From Phlyctochytrium arcticum (Eukaryota > Chytridiomycota > Chytridiomycetes > Chytridiales > Chytridiaceae): a stretch of DNA of 64,000 bases. Location of the stretch: positions 496,001 through 560,000 of the forward strand of contig JAHLKI010000009.1 of the NCBI GenBank assembly GCA_025602905.1, in the 5' to 3' direction. Shown in pieces: positions 49,960 through 58,797 of the stretch. The translations under genes were made by a program, and so were the position numbers. Numbering within the stretch: position 1 is the stretch's first letter; each line of letters starts with the position of its first letter. The notes under the pieces were generated by a model. That model made no database searches, was not told the origin of the DNA, and was given only the letters and a program-made list of their open reading frames with translations.

Positions 49960-51655
49960 ATGCTGCGAAAGGTATTCCAGACCTCGTTATACAGAACGTT
50001 AGAATGTTTTTTTTTGAACCGTCCTAAGGCACTCTTTCGATATGTGTATCGACCAATTGCAACGAAGTTTGATCCTTATATTAAGGTCGGCTATGACGGC
50101 CTTACTTCCGACACAACGCAGCGATTTGCGTTGAATACTGCCATCTTTACAACATCAATGGGAATAATGCTTGCAATCGCATCAGTAATCTATGGAATCT
50201 TCTACTTGATCTACATCCCGCAAGTTTCACATATCATTCCCGTGTACATGCAGTACGGGTATGACTTATTATCCTGCGGCGACTGCTCGACTTCTTCGCC
50301 TCTCTAATCTGAAGCTCGTTCAGTAGTGCTTTGGGGGAATCCGTTATGCCACATGCCGTCGTTGATTTTTCGGGCTTATCCAGGCAACAGGTAAGGAGTT
50401 AAATCCAATGAAAGCGTCCCATTTGTTTACCTAGCCATTTAGATAGCATATCTGACTCCAGAACAACATTATGATTTTACGCTCGAACTGAATGTACCCG
50501 ACTCTACACAGAATCTTGAACTAGGTGTGATTTTCACTTCAAGACTGATCGTGAGCTGCGTGTCGCTCAAACTTGGCATTCAGGAAACTTCATGGTGCAA
50601 ATAGAGTTGCAGAGTTACGATAATAAAACCACAGCGATGAGCAGCCGACCGGTCAGTAATTTTGCTTTTGTCTTCAAGAGTCTCCGATAGATGTCAATGA
50701 CTTACAATCAGGCCACTAGTGTGCGCTGACTTACAAAAGTCCCTTGCTCAGAACTATGCTTACAGTATGGAAAAGTATCCCTCTACTTTTTGGCTTCGCG
50801 AAGGAAGCGCAGACCGTGCAGTTATTGTTATTGGAAAAATATGAGGAAAATGAGGTCAGAATTTGTGATTTTCCATCTGTTCAAAATTCATTCAAACTGT
50901 GGGAAACATTGGTAATCATGTAGATCCGGCCGATCCAACAAGTGCGGCTTCAGCTATCTGATCCCCGAATCCAGCTATACCGAACCAGCTTGCATGTGGA
51001 AGCGAATTTTCAGGGCTTACGGTTTTTCATGTACCATTGGAGGACAACGACAGCAATCGTCTTTATAAGCGTCTTCATGTTCTGGGAAGCTTTGTTTGCT
51101 TTTACCCTCTGGAGCTTAGCACTATCACTATTCAACCAGGATCTTAGCAATGAGGACCGCAAAGTGACGGACATAGTGGATGCTGTGAAAACCAAGCTAG
51201 AGTCAACTCAAATACAAGAGGATGAATTACACTATCTTCGCGATGGGGGTGAGGGCAGTGCAGATAGGGGTGGGGCCAGCGCCCAAGATGAAATGGACAT
51301 ATACGACGAAGATAGATCTAACTCAAGTCGGATACCTCATTCGTCTTCCCCACGATCTACATCATCAGCTCCATCGTATTTCTCTTCTGGATACAATATT
51401 GGCTCACCACCACTATACAACGAGACGACGGTCAATCATAAGGAACCGCACAATACAAGGCATGAATATGACCATTCGGATTCATTTGTGGCTTTAGCGC
51501 CGCCGACGCCTCAAAGTTTTGATTCTTCCGAAGTTTGGGCGCTACCCGCTAGCGAAACTAGCATGGAAACACCGAACGAATATGTAGATCCAAATAATCA
51601 AAGGGCTCCTGGGGATGGTGCATCAGCTCTGCAAGATCTGAACCTTATACCATAA
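49960..51655 (+). CDS. Seipin, lipid droplet assembly protein
   Basis: Seipin (BSCL2; yeast Sei1/Fld1) is an endoplasmic reticulum protein that oligomerises in rings at lipid droplet formation sites. Exons 49960-50258, 50324-50390, 50443-50524, 50584-50651, 50720-50854 and 50924-51655 give 460 residues. Two membrane helices flank a lumenal beta-sandwich: TM1 at about 58-88 (TTSMGIMLAIASVIYGIFYL) and TM2 at about 258-285 (AIVFISVFMFWEALFAFTLW). The lumenal domain carries the family signature LTPEQHYDFTLELNVPDSTQNLELG and the NFMVQIELQSY with SSRP segments. The C-terminal cytoplasmic tail (residues 290-460) is acidic and disordered, longer than yeast Sei1. The start ATG follows a short leader. 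Confidence 0.92.
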
Positions 51656-52218
51656 TCACACAATGAAAGTTAGTTTGTCTGGCTGAGCATTCAGGGTAAC
51701 GCCTGGCACCAACATGGAACGATTTAGGTTTCAATAATGGGTATGTCCATTTTGTCCCGAATAATGAGTTGTTTCCACTCTACCGTCTCGGGCCAGTCGG
51801 GCCAATCTATTGTTTGGCAGATTGTTTTTTCGGATCAGCGGGATTTCGACTAGTGCTGCGCCACATTTTTGTTAGGTAATGGTCGGAGATAGAGTGAGCA
51901 AAACATTCAAGCAATGCGGAGCTGAAAAGGACCCCCTAAACACTGGATTGGGAACTGAATTGTTCATCTCATTCATTCTATCGGAGGATTTTCTGATTGG
52001 ATGGAGCAACTGGAGCCCGGCAGGTTCCTATTGTGAAGGCTCAGTCTTATAAAAAGCAAGCTTCCTAGAACATGTCGCTGTATATCCCCCCCGAAGGTAG
52101 GCTTTGATCGTTCGAAATCTATCATTTCATTCTTTTGACTTGTGGTTTCTCGTGAAGCTCATAGTTGCTGAAGGCCATCGACGTTGTTTCCCAAAGTTCA
52201 GGACGTCGCTCTATCAAC
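51656..52218. promoter_or_regulatory. Upstream region of the REJ-like surface protein gene
   Basis: About 560 bp of intergenic DNA. The sequence between 52165 and 52218 stays open in the gene's frame but has no ATG. A TATAAAA element (52048-52054) lies about 165 bp before the start codon, and another AT-rich stretch, tata at 52080, is nearer. Their use is unproven. Confidence 0.35.
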
Positions 52219-55200
52219 ATGGGGGTACAAAGGGGAAGCAGGTTCTTCCTACTTCTGGCCTTTGTGGTTCTTATCCTTTCACTCGTCCGTGTCGACGCTC
52301 AAGAAAGTTCGTCAACACTAGAGACGACCGCGGAATCCTCCACAGTCGCCGCGACTACTGATCCCATCACCTCGACCACTGATCCCGCCACCTCGACCAC
52401 TGATCCCGCCACCTCGACCACTGATCCCGCCACCTCGACCACTGATCCCGCCACCACGACCGTTGAGCCCACCACCACGCCGGAGGTCTCGAGCTCATCC
52501 GCCATTGAGGCGGTTGCCTCGAGCTCATCCACCATTGAGGCAGTCATCTCGAGCTCATCCACCATTGAGGCAGTCATCTCGAGCTCATCTGCCATTGAGG
52601 CGGTTGCCTCGAGCTCATCCACCATTGAGGCAGTCATCTCGAGCTCATCTGCCATTGAGGCTACGACCACCACGTTTGCTATTACTACAGTAGATCCCAC
52701 CTCCACTTCCACCGCAGTTGCTAGCTCCAGCACTACAGATGCTGGCAGCATTGCGGCCGCAACCTCAACTGACCATTCCTCTACTGCCAGCTCCATCTCA
52801 GCAGCCGTAATCACCACAGCAGCGACCTCGACCGACCATTCCTCGACGTCTTCAGCTTCAGCTGCTGCTGAAGCTACGTCGTCTTCTTCTGCGGCGGCCG
52901 CCTCGACTGACCACTCCTCGTCCACGGCCTCAGCTGCTGCTGCTTCCACGTCGTCTGTCTCTGCTGCATCTATCTCGACTGACCACTCCTCGGCCACGTC
53001 TTCCGCCGCTGCCGCATCCACGTCATCGGTCTCTGCTGCATCTGTCTCAACAGACCACTCCTCGGCCACATCCTCAGCTGCTGCTGCGTCCATGGTTGCA
53101 TCCACGTCTTCAGCCGCTGCCGCATCCACGTCATCGGTCTCTGCTGCATCTGTCTCAACAGACCACTCCTCGGCCACATCTTCAGCTGCTGCCGCGTCCA
53201 CGTCGACTGTGTCGGCCATCGTTGCATCCACATCCTCAGCTTCTGCTGCGTCCACGCCGTCTGTCTCTGCTGCAGCTACCTCAACTGACCACTCCTCAGC
53301 CACGTCTTCAGCTGCTGCCGCGTCCACGTCGTCTGTGTCGGCGATGGTTGCATCCACGTCTTCAGCTTCTGCCGCGTCCACGCCGTCTGTCTCTGCTGCA
53401 GCTACCTCAACTGACCACTCCTCGGCCACGTCTTCAGCTGCTTCCGCATCCATGTCTTCAGCTGCTTCCGCGTCCACGTTGGCTGTCTCTGCTGCGTCTA
53501 CATCGTCTGTCTCTGGGGCGCCTACTTCGTCGGCTTCAGCTGCTGCCGCGTCTACGTCCTCTACCTCTGCGGCATCTACCACGCCGGCTATCGCTGGTTC
53601 TACTTCGTCGATGTCCACGACTCACGCCTCAGCAGCATCTACCTCAACGGTAGCTAGTACTACGTCCGCGACGACCACTACTACTACATCATCCACTGCT
53701 TCCTCCACCCCCACCATTAACCCGGGAACGGGATCCGGATCTGGCTTCCCATTCACGTTCGGTTTACCCGTGTCTAGCAGCCAAGGTATTCCACCCAACT
53801 ACCAAATGTGCCAGTTCAAGAACATGTCCATGTCGTGTCTTACCCACTGGAGCACTGGAGCTTTTGCACCGCCCATGGCAGGCTGGACTTGCCGAATCGA
53901 CGTTGCATCCCTCAACGCCAATGTGATGACTTTCTTCTGTGGACCTCCCAGTGACTGGATCTCGGGTGGCTCTACCAACTGGACTCAGGGACCTCCTATG
54001 GATCTCACTAACGGGCTTCCTCTTCTGTGGGTCAACTGTACCCAGAGCGGTACGGCTATGAAGTGCACTGCTGCTGATGGGCACACTTTTACCCCATACA
54101 CTGGTTGGGAATGTCGTCAAGACACTTCAGTTGCCAATGTAAGAACGAATTTCTTCTGTTCCGACCAGTACGTACCCCGACCCGAAAACTGGCCTTCTGA
54201 AGCAGCGGGCTACCAGCAGAACGGTTACATGCAATGTTCTCGCAACGCAACAACCAGCCAAGTCACTTGCGGTCCCGATGCCAATGGTCGTTACTTTGAG
54301 GCAACTTCGGGAGGCGGGTTCGAGTGCAGGACTGATGACAGGAACGCACTCTATTGCCGATACTCACAAATGGATCCCAACGCATGCATGACCAATGGAA
54401 CTAGCAACTGCAGTTTGGATGGCTACTACAAGTGCATGGAGAACAAGAACATCTTCCAGAACGCTTCCTTGATTACCAACCGTAACCTCAGTTTGGTTGT
54501 CTGCAACACCAACGATACCAACTTGCCATTTATCTTGCCTCAGGATTGGGCTTGTGCCTCTGCACAGAGCCTTGGCCCTGTAGCTGCAACAAACTTTACT
54601 GGAATGTACTGCCGCAAGAGCACCGCGTCTTTCCCTGCTGGTTACGAACCCGGCAAGCTGATCGTCTGCAACCCCAACATCAATAACACCACTCCTCCTC
54701 GAAGTATGGGTGGACCAATGCCTTCTCCTACAATGTCTTCTGGACCAATGGCTCCTCCTGCAATGTCATCTGGAGTAATGCCTCCTCCTACAATGTCTTC
54801 TGGAGCAATGCCTCCTCCTACAACGTCTGCGGCTCCAATGCCTTCTGCTTCGTCCGCGCCAATGAACAACACTGGAAACATGAGCGGTGCCATGTTGCGA
54901 CGATCATGGGCCAAATCACTGTTGCGACGAAATGCCAAGCGATTCGGTGCACCCAAGAGGTCTGTGCCAGTTCCTGTGAAGGATTTGTCTGGTCCCGCCA
55001 TTCAGCTATCCCGCCGCTCCATGCCGGTCGACTTTTCCCCCATCTCTCACCATCTTTCACGCCGCGACAACATTGCCGATTACTATCAGTATGACAACAT
55101 GGGTAATATTACTTGCGCGCCCGGCAACAATGCAACGTACGCCAAGTGTTACGACCGATTCGGCAGCCCTCCATTGGAGGTCATGCGAACCATGTGCAAA

Positions 55201-58200
55201 ACTGTCGCCGTCGCATGGCAAAACACCACTGGAGCTACCAACGCCACTAAGACCGGTCCTTACTACGCCAACAGTGTACTTTGCAGCAAGTCCAGCCCTT
55301 GTGCCGCCAACACCTTCCCGTACCCCGTTACTCCCTCGTTTAGCGTTGAGTCAGCCGGCACTCTGTTCAAGATTGCATATGTTCCTATCTACCTGAGCCC
55401 CATCAACACTACCAGCCCAAGCGTTTACGATGCATCATTGTACCCAGTCTGGTCCAACGCGACATCCAACGGTCCCTGGTACCCATTCCCGTACCCACTG
55501 CCCACTGCCGTCAACTGCCCCTCTGGTAACCAAGGAGCTATTGCTTGCGTCAAGTACGCGTGGGTGTACCCCCAGATCAAGTTGCCTGGTGTCGATTGCC
55601 CCGTTTCTACTGGATGTTCCAACAGCACCTTGTTGCAGTACCAGCCCAGCGGCAATGCCACAGTTGAGCCCACCTGGTACAGCAACCTTGCTTCATACCC
55701 GCGCAACATGTTTGGCCCATCCGTCGCCAGCTTGCCCGCTTGGTACCAAGGACCCGTTGCGTATGACAAGAGCTGGTTCGACAGTACTCAAGTCATTACC
55801 TCTCTGAACAACCTTTACGCCCCCTTCTTTTCCTCTGAGGGCCGAACTCTGTGGGCTACAGCTATCACCGCTGGACCTATGTGGCCTGACCTCGCGGGAG
55901 TTTCCAAGCGGGTTATGGCTATCGAGAAGGTAAACGGTGCAGTGTGGCCTACGTTCCCCTTTGCGCCATTCCCTTCAGACAGTACCTCTGCTCCCCGTGC
56001 CTTTGAGTTTTTCCCATTGGCTTCGATCGCTGCAGAAAAGCCGTACTTTACTCCCGGTGTTGCTGACTTGATGACCATGATGAACGTTACCGCCGCCCCA
56101 CCACCAGTGGTTGTTCCTCCTCCAGTTGCCAATGCCACCAACCCTTGCCCCGCTCCACCTACGTCAGGTACCATTCTCTTCATTGGTTCAGCTTTGGAGG
56201 ACGGATCCACTTCTTCTCTGCGCAAAACCGGTTCCGCCCAAGCAGTCTTCTCGCTCGACTCTTACTCTTGCAGGATTGGCGTTCCCTCCTTGTACTGGAA
56301 CCTGGACATGGCCAACAGCACCACCATCATCGCCACTAACAGCACCAGTTATCCTCTCTCAATCGCGGCATTGACTTTTGGTAGTCACTCGTTGTCCGTT
56401 CGTGCCGTTATTCCTGATGTTACCAATGCCAGCATTACTTACACGGTCAATGTCGCAAGCTCATTCGTGATGAAGCGCCCTGCCAACTATGCCATCTTGA
56501 CCACGGGCAACTTGAACTCGTCCACTTCATTCCCCTTGTCGCTTGACGCATCCGACTCTATTGATGGACAAGACCCTTGTTACTTTACCCAGTTCAAGTC
56601 TGCTGCCGCTCTCAACCGTTGCAAGCTCAACAACGTTGGATTCCCCCGTGCCGTCAAGCCTCTGGTTCGCTTCAAGTGCCAGACCAAGGCCGGAAATGCC
56701 TGCGCCTTCCCGTTGACATCTACTGCCACCTTTGCCAACTTGCAGTCCAACACTACCCGCACCACGGGTGGTAATGTCGCGTTCTTTGCCAGCACTGACG
56801 GCTCGTTCCAGACCATTACCACGGACATGCCCTACTTTTCCTTGCCAGTCAGCTCGCTTGTTGCTGGTGATTACTTGTTCACGGTAGAGCTTGTGTTCAG
56901 CGATGAGACTACTAGCTCTCCCTCTGCCTCCAGCCCATCCTCCATCACCCTGGCGGCGACCCCCACCTACCTGATCTCGGCGCTTTCTGCTCTCAGTCCC
57001 ACCAACGTGTTTGCCGGATCTGCTATTACCTTCAACTCATCCGTCACCACCAACTCACCCATCGGTGAACTCACCTTCACATGGCGCATTTACACTGCTA
57101 CCCAGGACTTTGCTATCGCGACGTTCGGTCGCGCTTTCGGTCGATCTGGTCTGCGAGTTGACACTACCAACCTTCCAGAGAGTAACTTTATGATTTCCGT
57201 CACCGTCCGGGACGCCACCAATGTCGCCACCAACATGGCTACGTTCTCTGTCATCCGCACCCTTCCTACACCTACTAATTGCAACTTCCCCGTTCCATTC
57301 GGTGAGGAGCTCGCCACCTACTTTACCATTACTTGCGACAACCCGTCCTCGGGCAATTTGCAATACACATACAAGGCACGCCCTACCAGCCCTGAGTCGG
57401 TCATTGCCTACCCTGGTAGTTCCACGCAAGCCTTCCAGCTCCCTGCGGGTGACCCCGTCACGATCTTCATTCGCAGCTACATTCCCGGATCTATCTTTAC
57501 TTCAAACGCTGTCAGCTTCAACGCTACCGTTTCAGCCAAGGTTGTAGCCGCCGCTGACCTTGGTAACTCGTACGCCAACCTGTTCTCGGCATCCTCCAGT
57601 GGTAGCAGCAATGCCGTCGCCGCTATGGAATCCTTTGCCAACTCATTATCCAGCTCTGGAGCTACCCCTGCTCAACAGCAGGCCGCCGTCCTTCAGATTG
57701 CCGAGAAGTTGACTGGTACCATCGATGTGTCTCAAGAGACTGCCAGCTCTGCCTCAGTCAAGACTGAAGCCCTTGCCAAGCTGGTCAGCACTGGATCATT
57801 GAACGAGGGTTCCAAGGCTGCTGTTGCCAATGGTGTTGCCGCGCTCGCTTCCGTTTTGGCCACTACTGGTGCCTCCGACAATACTCTTCTCAGTGTCGCC
57901 TCAGCTGCCAAGGGATCCGTCAGTACCGACGCAGGGAGTGCCGCGGCCAGTGCTGCTACCTACACCAACACTATGGCTCTTGTCGGTGATGCCATTGCTA
58001 CTAGTTTGGCTCCTGGAGACAACAAGACTTTAGTTGCCGATGGTCTCCGTCTGGACGTTGCCTCTTCTACCGTTGCCACTCTCCCCGCCTCTGTTGGTGC
58101 TCCCGGTTCAGTTCCTGCTCGTCGTCGCTTGACGCGTCGTGCTACCACCTCTTGCGCCATCAACTTTGGTACTGGCTTGACCACTGCCTTGACGCCTCTC

Positions 58201-58797
58201 GTCAACCCCTCTGGTATTGTCGTGACCAAATCCACCTGTCTCGACGTCAACCCTTTCCCCTCCACCAATGTCAATGCAACCAACGCTGGTACTTCCACTC
58301 TTACGGCCGGTTACCTCGCCTTGGCAGTCAGCCAACAGATCAACGGTGCCAACACTCCCATTACCATTGGAACCCTTGCCCAGCCCATCAAGGTTTACGT
58401 TCCCACGACATGGACTCCTCGCACCGCCATGGTTCGTCGCGAGCAACACATTTTCTCTCGCCGCACCGACACGTACACTGTCCAATGTATTGTTCAGCCC
58501 ACGGGTCAAACCGCCTTCACCACTGACGGTTGTACCGCGACCAGCGGCACTGTTGGCGGCGCCGGAACGACTTGCAGCTGCACCACTGTCGGATCCTACT
58601 CTGTTCAAGTCAAGGTGACCTCTGTCGAAGACCCACCTCCAGGCGGCCCCGTTACCGGATCCTCAGGCATCACCAAGGGCGGAATCGCTGGAGCCGTTAT
58701 TGGATCTATTGCCGGTGCTGCGCTTATTGGAGCTGCCGTCTGGTACTTTGCCTTCAAGCGCCCAGCTAACAAGGGCCAGCAAATGAGCCAGCGTTAA
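52219..58797 (+). CDS. Mucin-stalked REJ/GAIN-like single-pass surface protein
   Basis: A 2192-residue protein in one exon. I know no named orthologue. Residues 1-28 are a signal peptide (MGVQRGSRFFLLLAFVVLIL, then Ala-Gln at the likely cleavage). Residues 29-520 are a Ser/Thr/Ala-rich stalk made of tandem repeats. Residues 530-815 hold about five Cys/Trp modules (for example GWTCRID then FFC). A Pro/Met linker with dibasic sites (RRSW, RRNAKR, RRSM) leads to a second Cys-containing region. Residues about 1311-1775 resemble REJ (LDASDSIDGQDPC, FTWRIYTATQDF). Residues 1775-2144 look like a GAIN helical part ending in a GPS-like CSC motif (Cys2119, Cys2121). Residues 2155-2180 are one membrane helix, then a tail of about 12 residues. 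REJ plus GAIN/GPS is the architecture of polycystin-1 and PKDREJ, but the channel part is missing. Codon use is strongly C-ending, unlike neighbouring genes. Confidence 0.75.
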   Translation: MGVQRGSRFFLLLAFVVLILSLVRVDAQESSSTLETTAESSTVAATTDPITSTTDPATSTTDPATSTTDPATSTTDPATTTVEPTTTPEVSSSSAIEAVASSSSTIEAVISSSSTIEAVISSSSAIEAVASSSSTIEAVISSSSAIEATTTTFAITTVDPTSTSTAVASSSTTDAGSIAAATSTDHSSTASSISAAVITTAATSTDHSSTSSASAAAEATSSSSAAAASTDHSSSTASAAAASTSSVSAASISTDHSSATSSAAAASTSSVSAASVSTDHSSATSSAAAASMVASTSSAAAASTSSVSAASVSTDHSSATSSAAAASTSTVSAIVASTSSASAASTPSVSAAATSTDHSSATSSAAAASTSSVSAMVASTSSASAASTPSVSAAATSTDHSSATSSAASASMSSAASASTLAVSAASTSSVSGAPTSSASAAAASTSSTSAASTTPAIAGSTSSMSTTHASAASTSTVASTTSATTTTTTSSTASSTPTINPGTGSGSGFPFTFGLPVSSSQGIPPNYQMCQFKNMSMSCLTHWSTGAFAPPMAGWTCRIDVASLNANVMTFFCGPPSDWISGGSTNWTQGPPMDLTNGLPLLWVNCTQSGTAMKCTAADGHTFTPYTGWECRQDTSVANVRTNFFCSDQYVPRPENWPSEAAGYQQNGYMQCSRNATTSQVTCGPDANGRYFEATSGGGFECRTDDRNALYCRYSQMDPNACMTNGTSNCSLDGYYKCMENKNIFQNASLITNRNLSLVVCNTNDTNLPFILPQDWACASAQSLGPVAATNFTGMYCRKSTASFPAGYEPGKLIVCNPNINNTTPPRSMGGPMPSPTMSSGPMAPPAMSSGVMPPPTMSSGAMPPPTTSAAPMPSASSAPMNNTGNMSGAMLRRSWAKSLLRRNAKRFGAPKRSVPVPVKDLSGPAIQLSRRSMPVDFSPISHHLSRRDNIADYYQYDNMGNITCAPGNNATYAKCYDRFGSPPLEVMRTMCKTVAVAWQNTTGATNATKTGPYYANSVLCSKSSPCAANTFPYPVTPSFSVESAGTLFKIAYVPIYLSPINTTSPSVYDASLYPVWSNATSNGPWYPFPYPLPTAVNCPSGNQGAIACVKYAWVYPQIKLPGVDCPVSTGCSNSTLLQYQPSGNATVEPTWYSNLASYPRNMFGPSVASLPAWYQGPVAYDKSWFDSTQVITSLNNLYAPFFSSEGRTLWATAITAGPMWPDLAGVSKRVMAIEKVNGAVWPTFPFAPFPSDSTSAPRAFEFFPLASIAAEKPYFTPGVADLMTMMNVTAAPPPVVVPPPVANATNPCPAPPTSGTILFIGSALEDGSTSSLRKTGSAQAVFSLDSYSCRIGVPSLYWNLDMANSTTIIATNSTSYPLSIAALTFGSHSLSVRAVIPDVTNASITYTVNVASSFVMKRPANYAILTTGNLNSSTSFPLSLDASDSIDGQDPCYFTQFKSAAALNRCKLNNVGFPRAVKPLVRFKCQTKAGNACAFPLTSTATFANLQSNTTRTTGGNVAFFASTDGSFQTITTDMPYFSLPVSSLVAGDYLFTVELVFSDETTSSPSASSPSSITLAATPTYLISALSALSPTNVFAGSAITFNSSVTTNSPIGELTFTWRIYTATQDFAIATFGRAFGRSGLRVDTTNLPESNFMISVTVRDATNVATNMATFSVIRTLPTPTNCNFPVPFGEELATYFTITCDNPSSGNLQYTYKARPTSPESVIAYPGSSTQAFQLPAGDPVTIFIRSYIPGSIFTSNAVSFNATVSAKVVAAADLGNSYANLFSASSSGSSNAVAAMESFANSLSSSGATPAQQQAAVLQIAEKLTGTIDVSQETASSASVKTEALAKLVSTGSLNEGSKAAVANGVAALASVLATTGASDNTLLSVASAAKGSVSTDAGSAAASAATYTNTMALVGDAIATSLAPGDNKTLVADGLRLDVASSTVATLPASVGAPGSVPARRRLTRRATTSCAINFGTGLTTALTPLVNPSGIVVTKSTCLDVNPFPSTNVNATNAGTSTLTAGYLALAVSQQINGANTPITIGTLAQPIKVYVPTTWTPRTAMVRREQHIFSRRTDTYTVQCIVQPTGQTAFTTDGCTATSGTVGGAGTTCSCTTVGSYSVQVKVTSVEDPPPGGPVTGSSGITKGGIAGAVIGSIAGAALIGAAVWYFAFKRPANKGQQMSQR
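52357..52461 (+). repeat. 21-nt tandem repeat, five copies
   Basis: Five adjacent copies of ACTGATCCCGCCACCTCGAC-type units (period 21), encoding the repeated TDPATST of the stalk. The near identity of the copies at synonymous sites implies recent duplication or gene conversion. Confidence 0.85.
52489..52668 (+). repeat. 30-nt tandem repeat, six copies
   Basis: Six copies of a 30-nt unit (contains TCGAGCTCATCC and CATTGAGGC), two sub-types alternating (A/T and V/I), encoding SSSSAIEAVA and SSSSTIEAVI. Also in the stalk of the surface protein. Confidence 0.85.
52770..53480 (+). repeat. Long-period stalk repeats (about 72 nt and multiples)
   Basis: The remaining stalk is a set of longer repeats built around TDHSSATSSAAAASTSSVSA, with related copies at different spacing. 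Divergence is greater than in the 21- and 30-nt blocks. It gives a run of Ser, Thr and Ala expected to be O-glycosylated. Confidence 0.75.
54712..54860 (+). repeat. Pro/Met/Ser repeat block of about 30 nt
   Basis: About four copies of a unit encoding PPPTMSSGAM, a linker between the Cys modules and the rest of the protein. Confidence 0.65.

Noticed and set aside
52299..53618. A 439-codon minus-strand frame rich in Asp, Glu, Ala and Val opposite the mucin stalk
   Set aside because: It is the complement of the Ser/Thr/Ala repeats: a repeat with period three leaves several frames open. The plus strand has the signal peptide and continues into folded domains.
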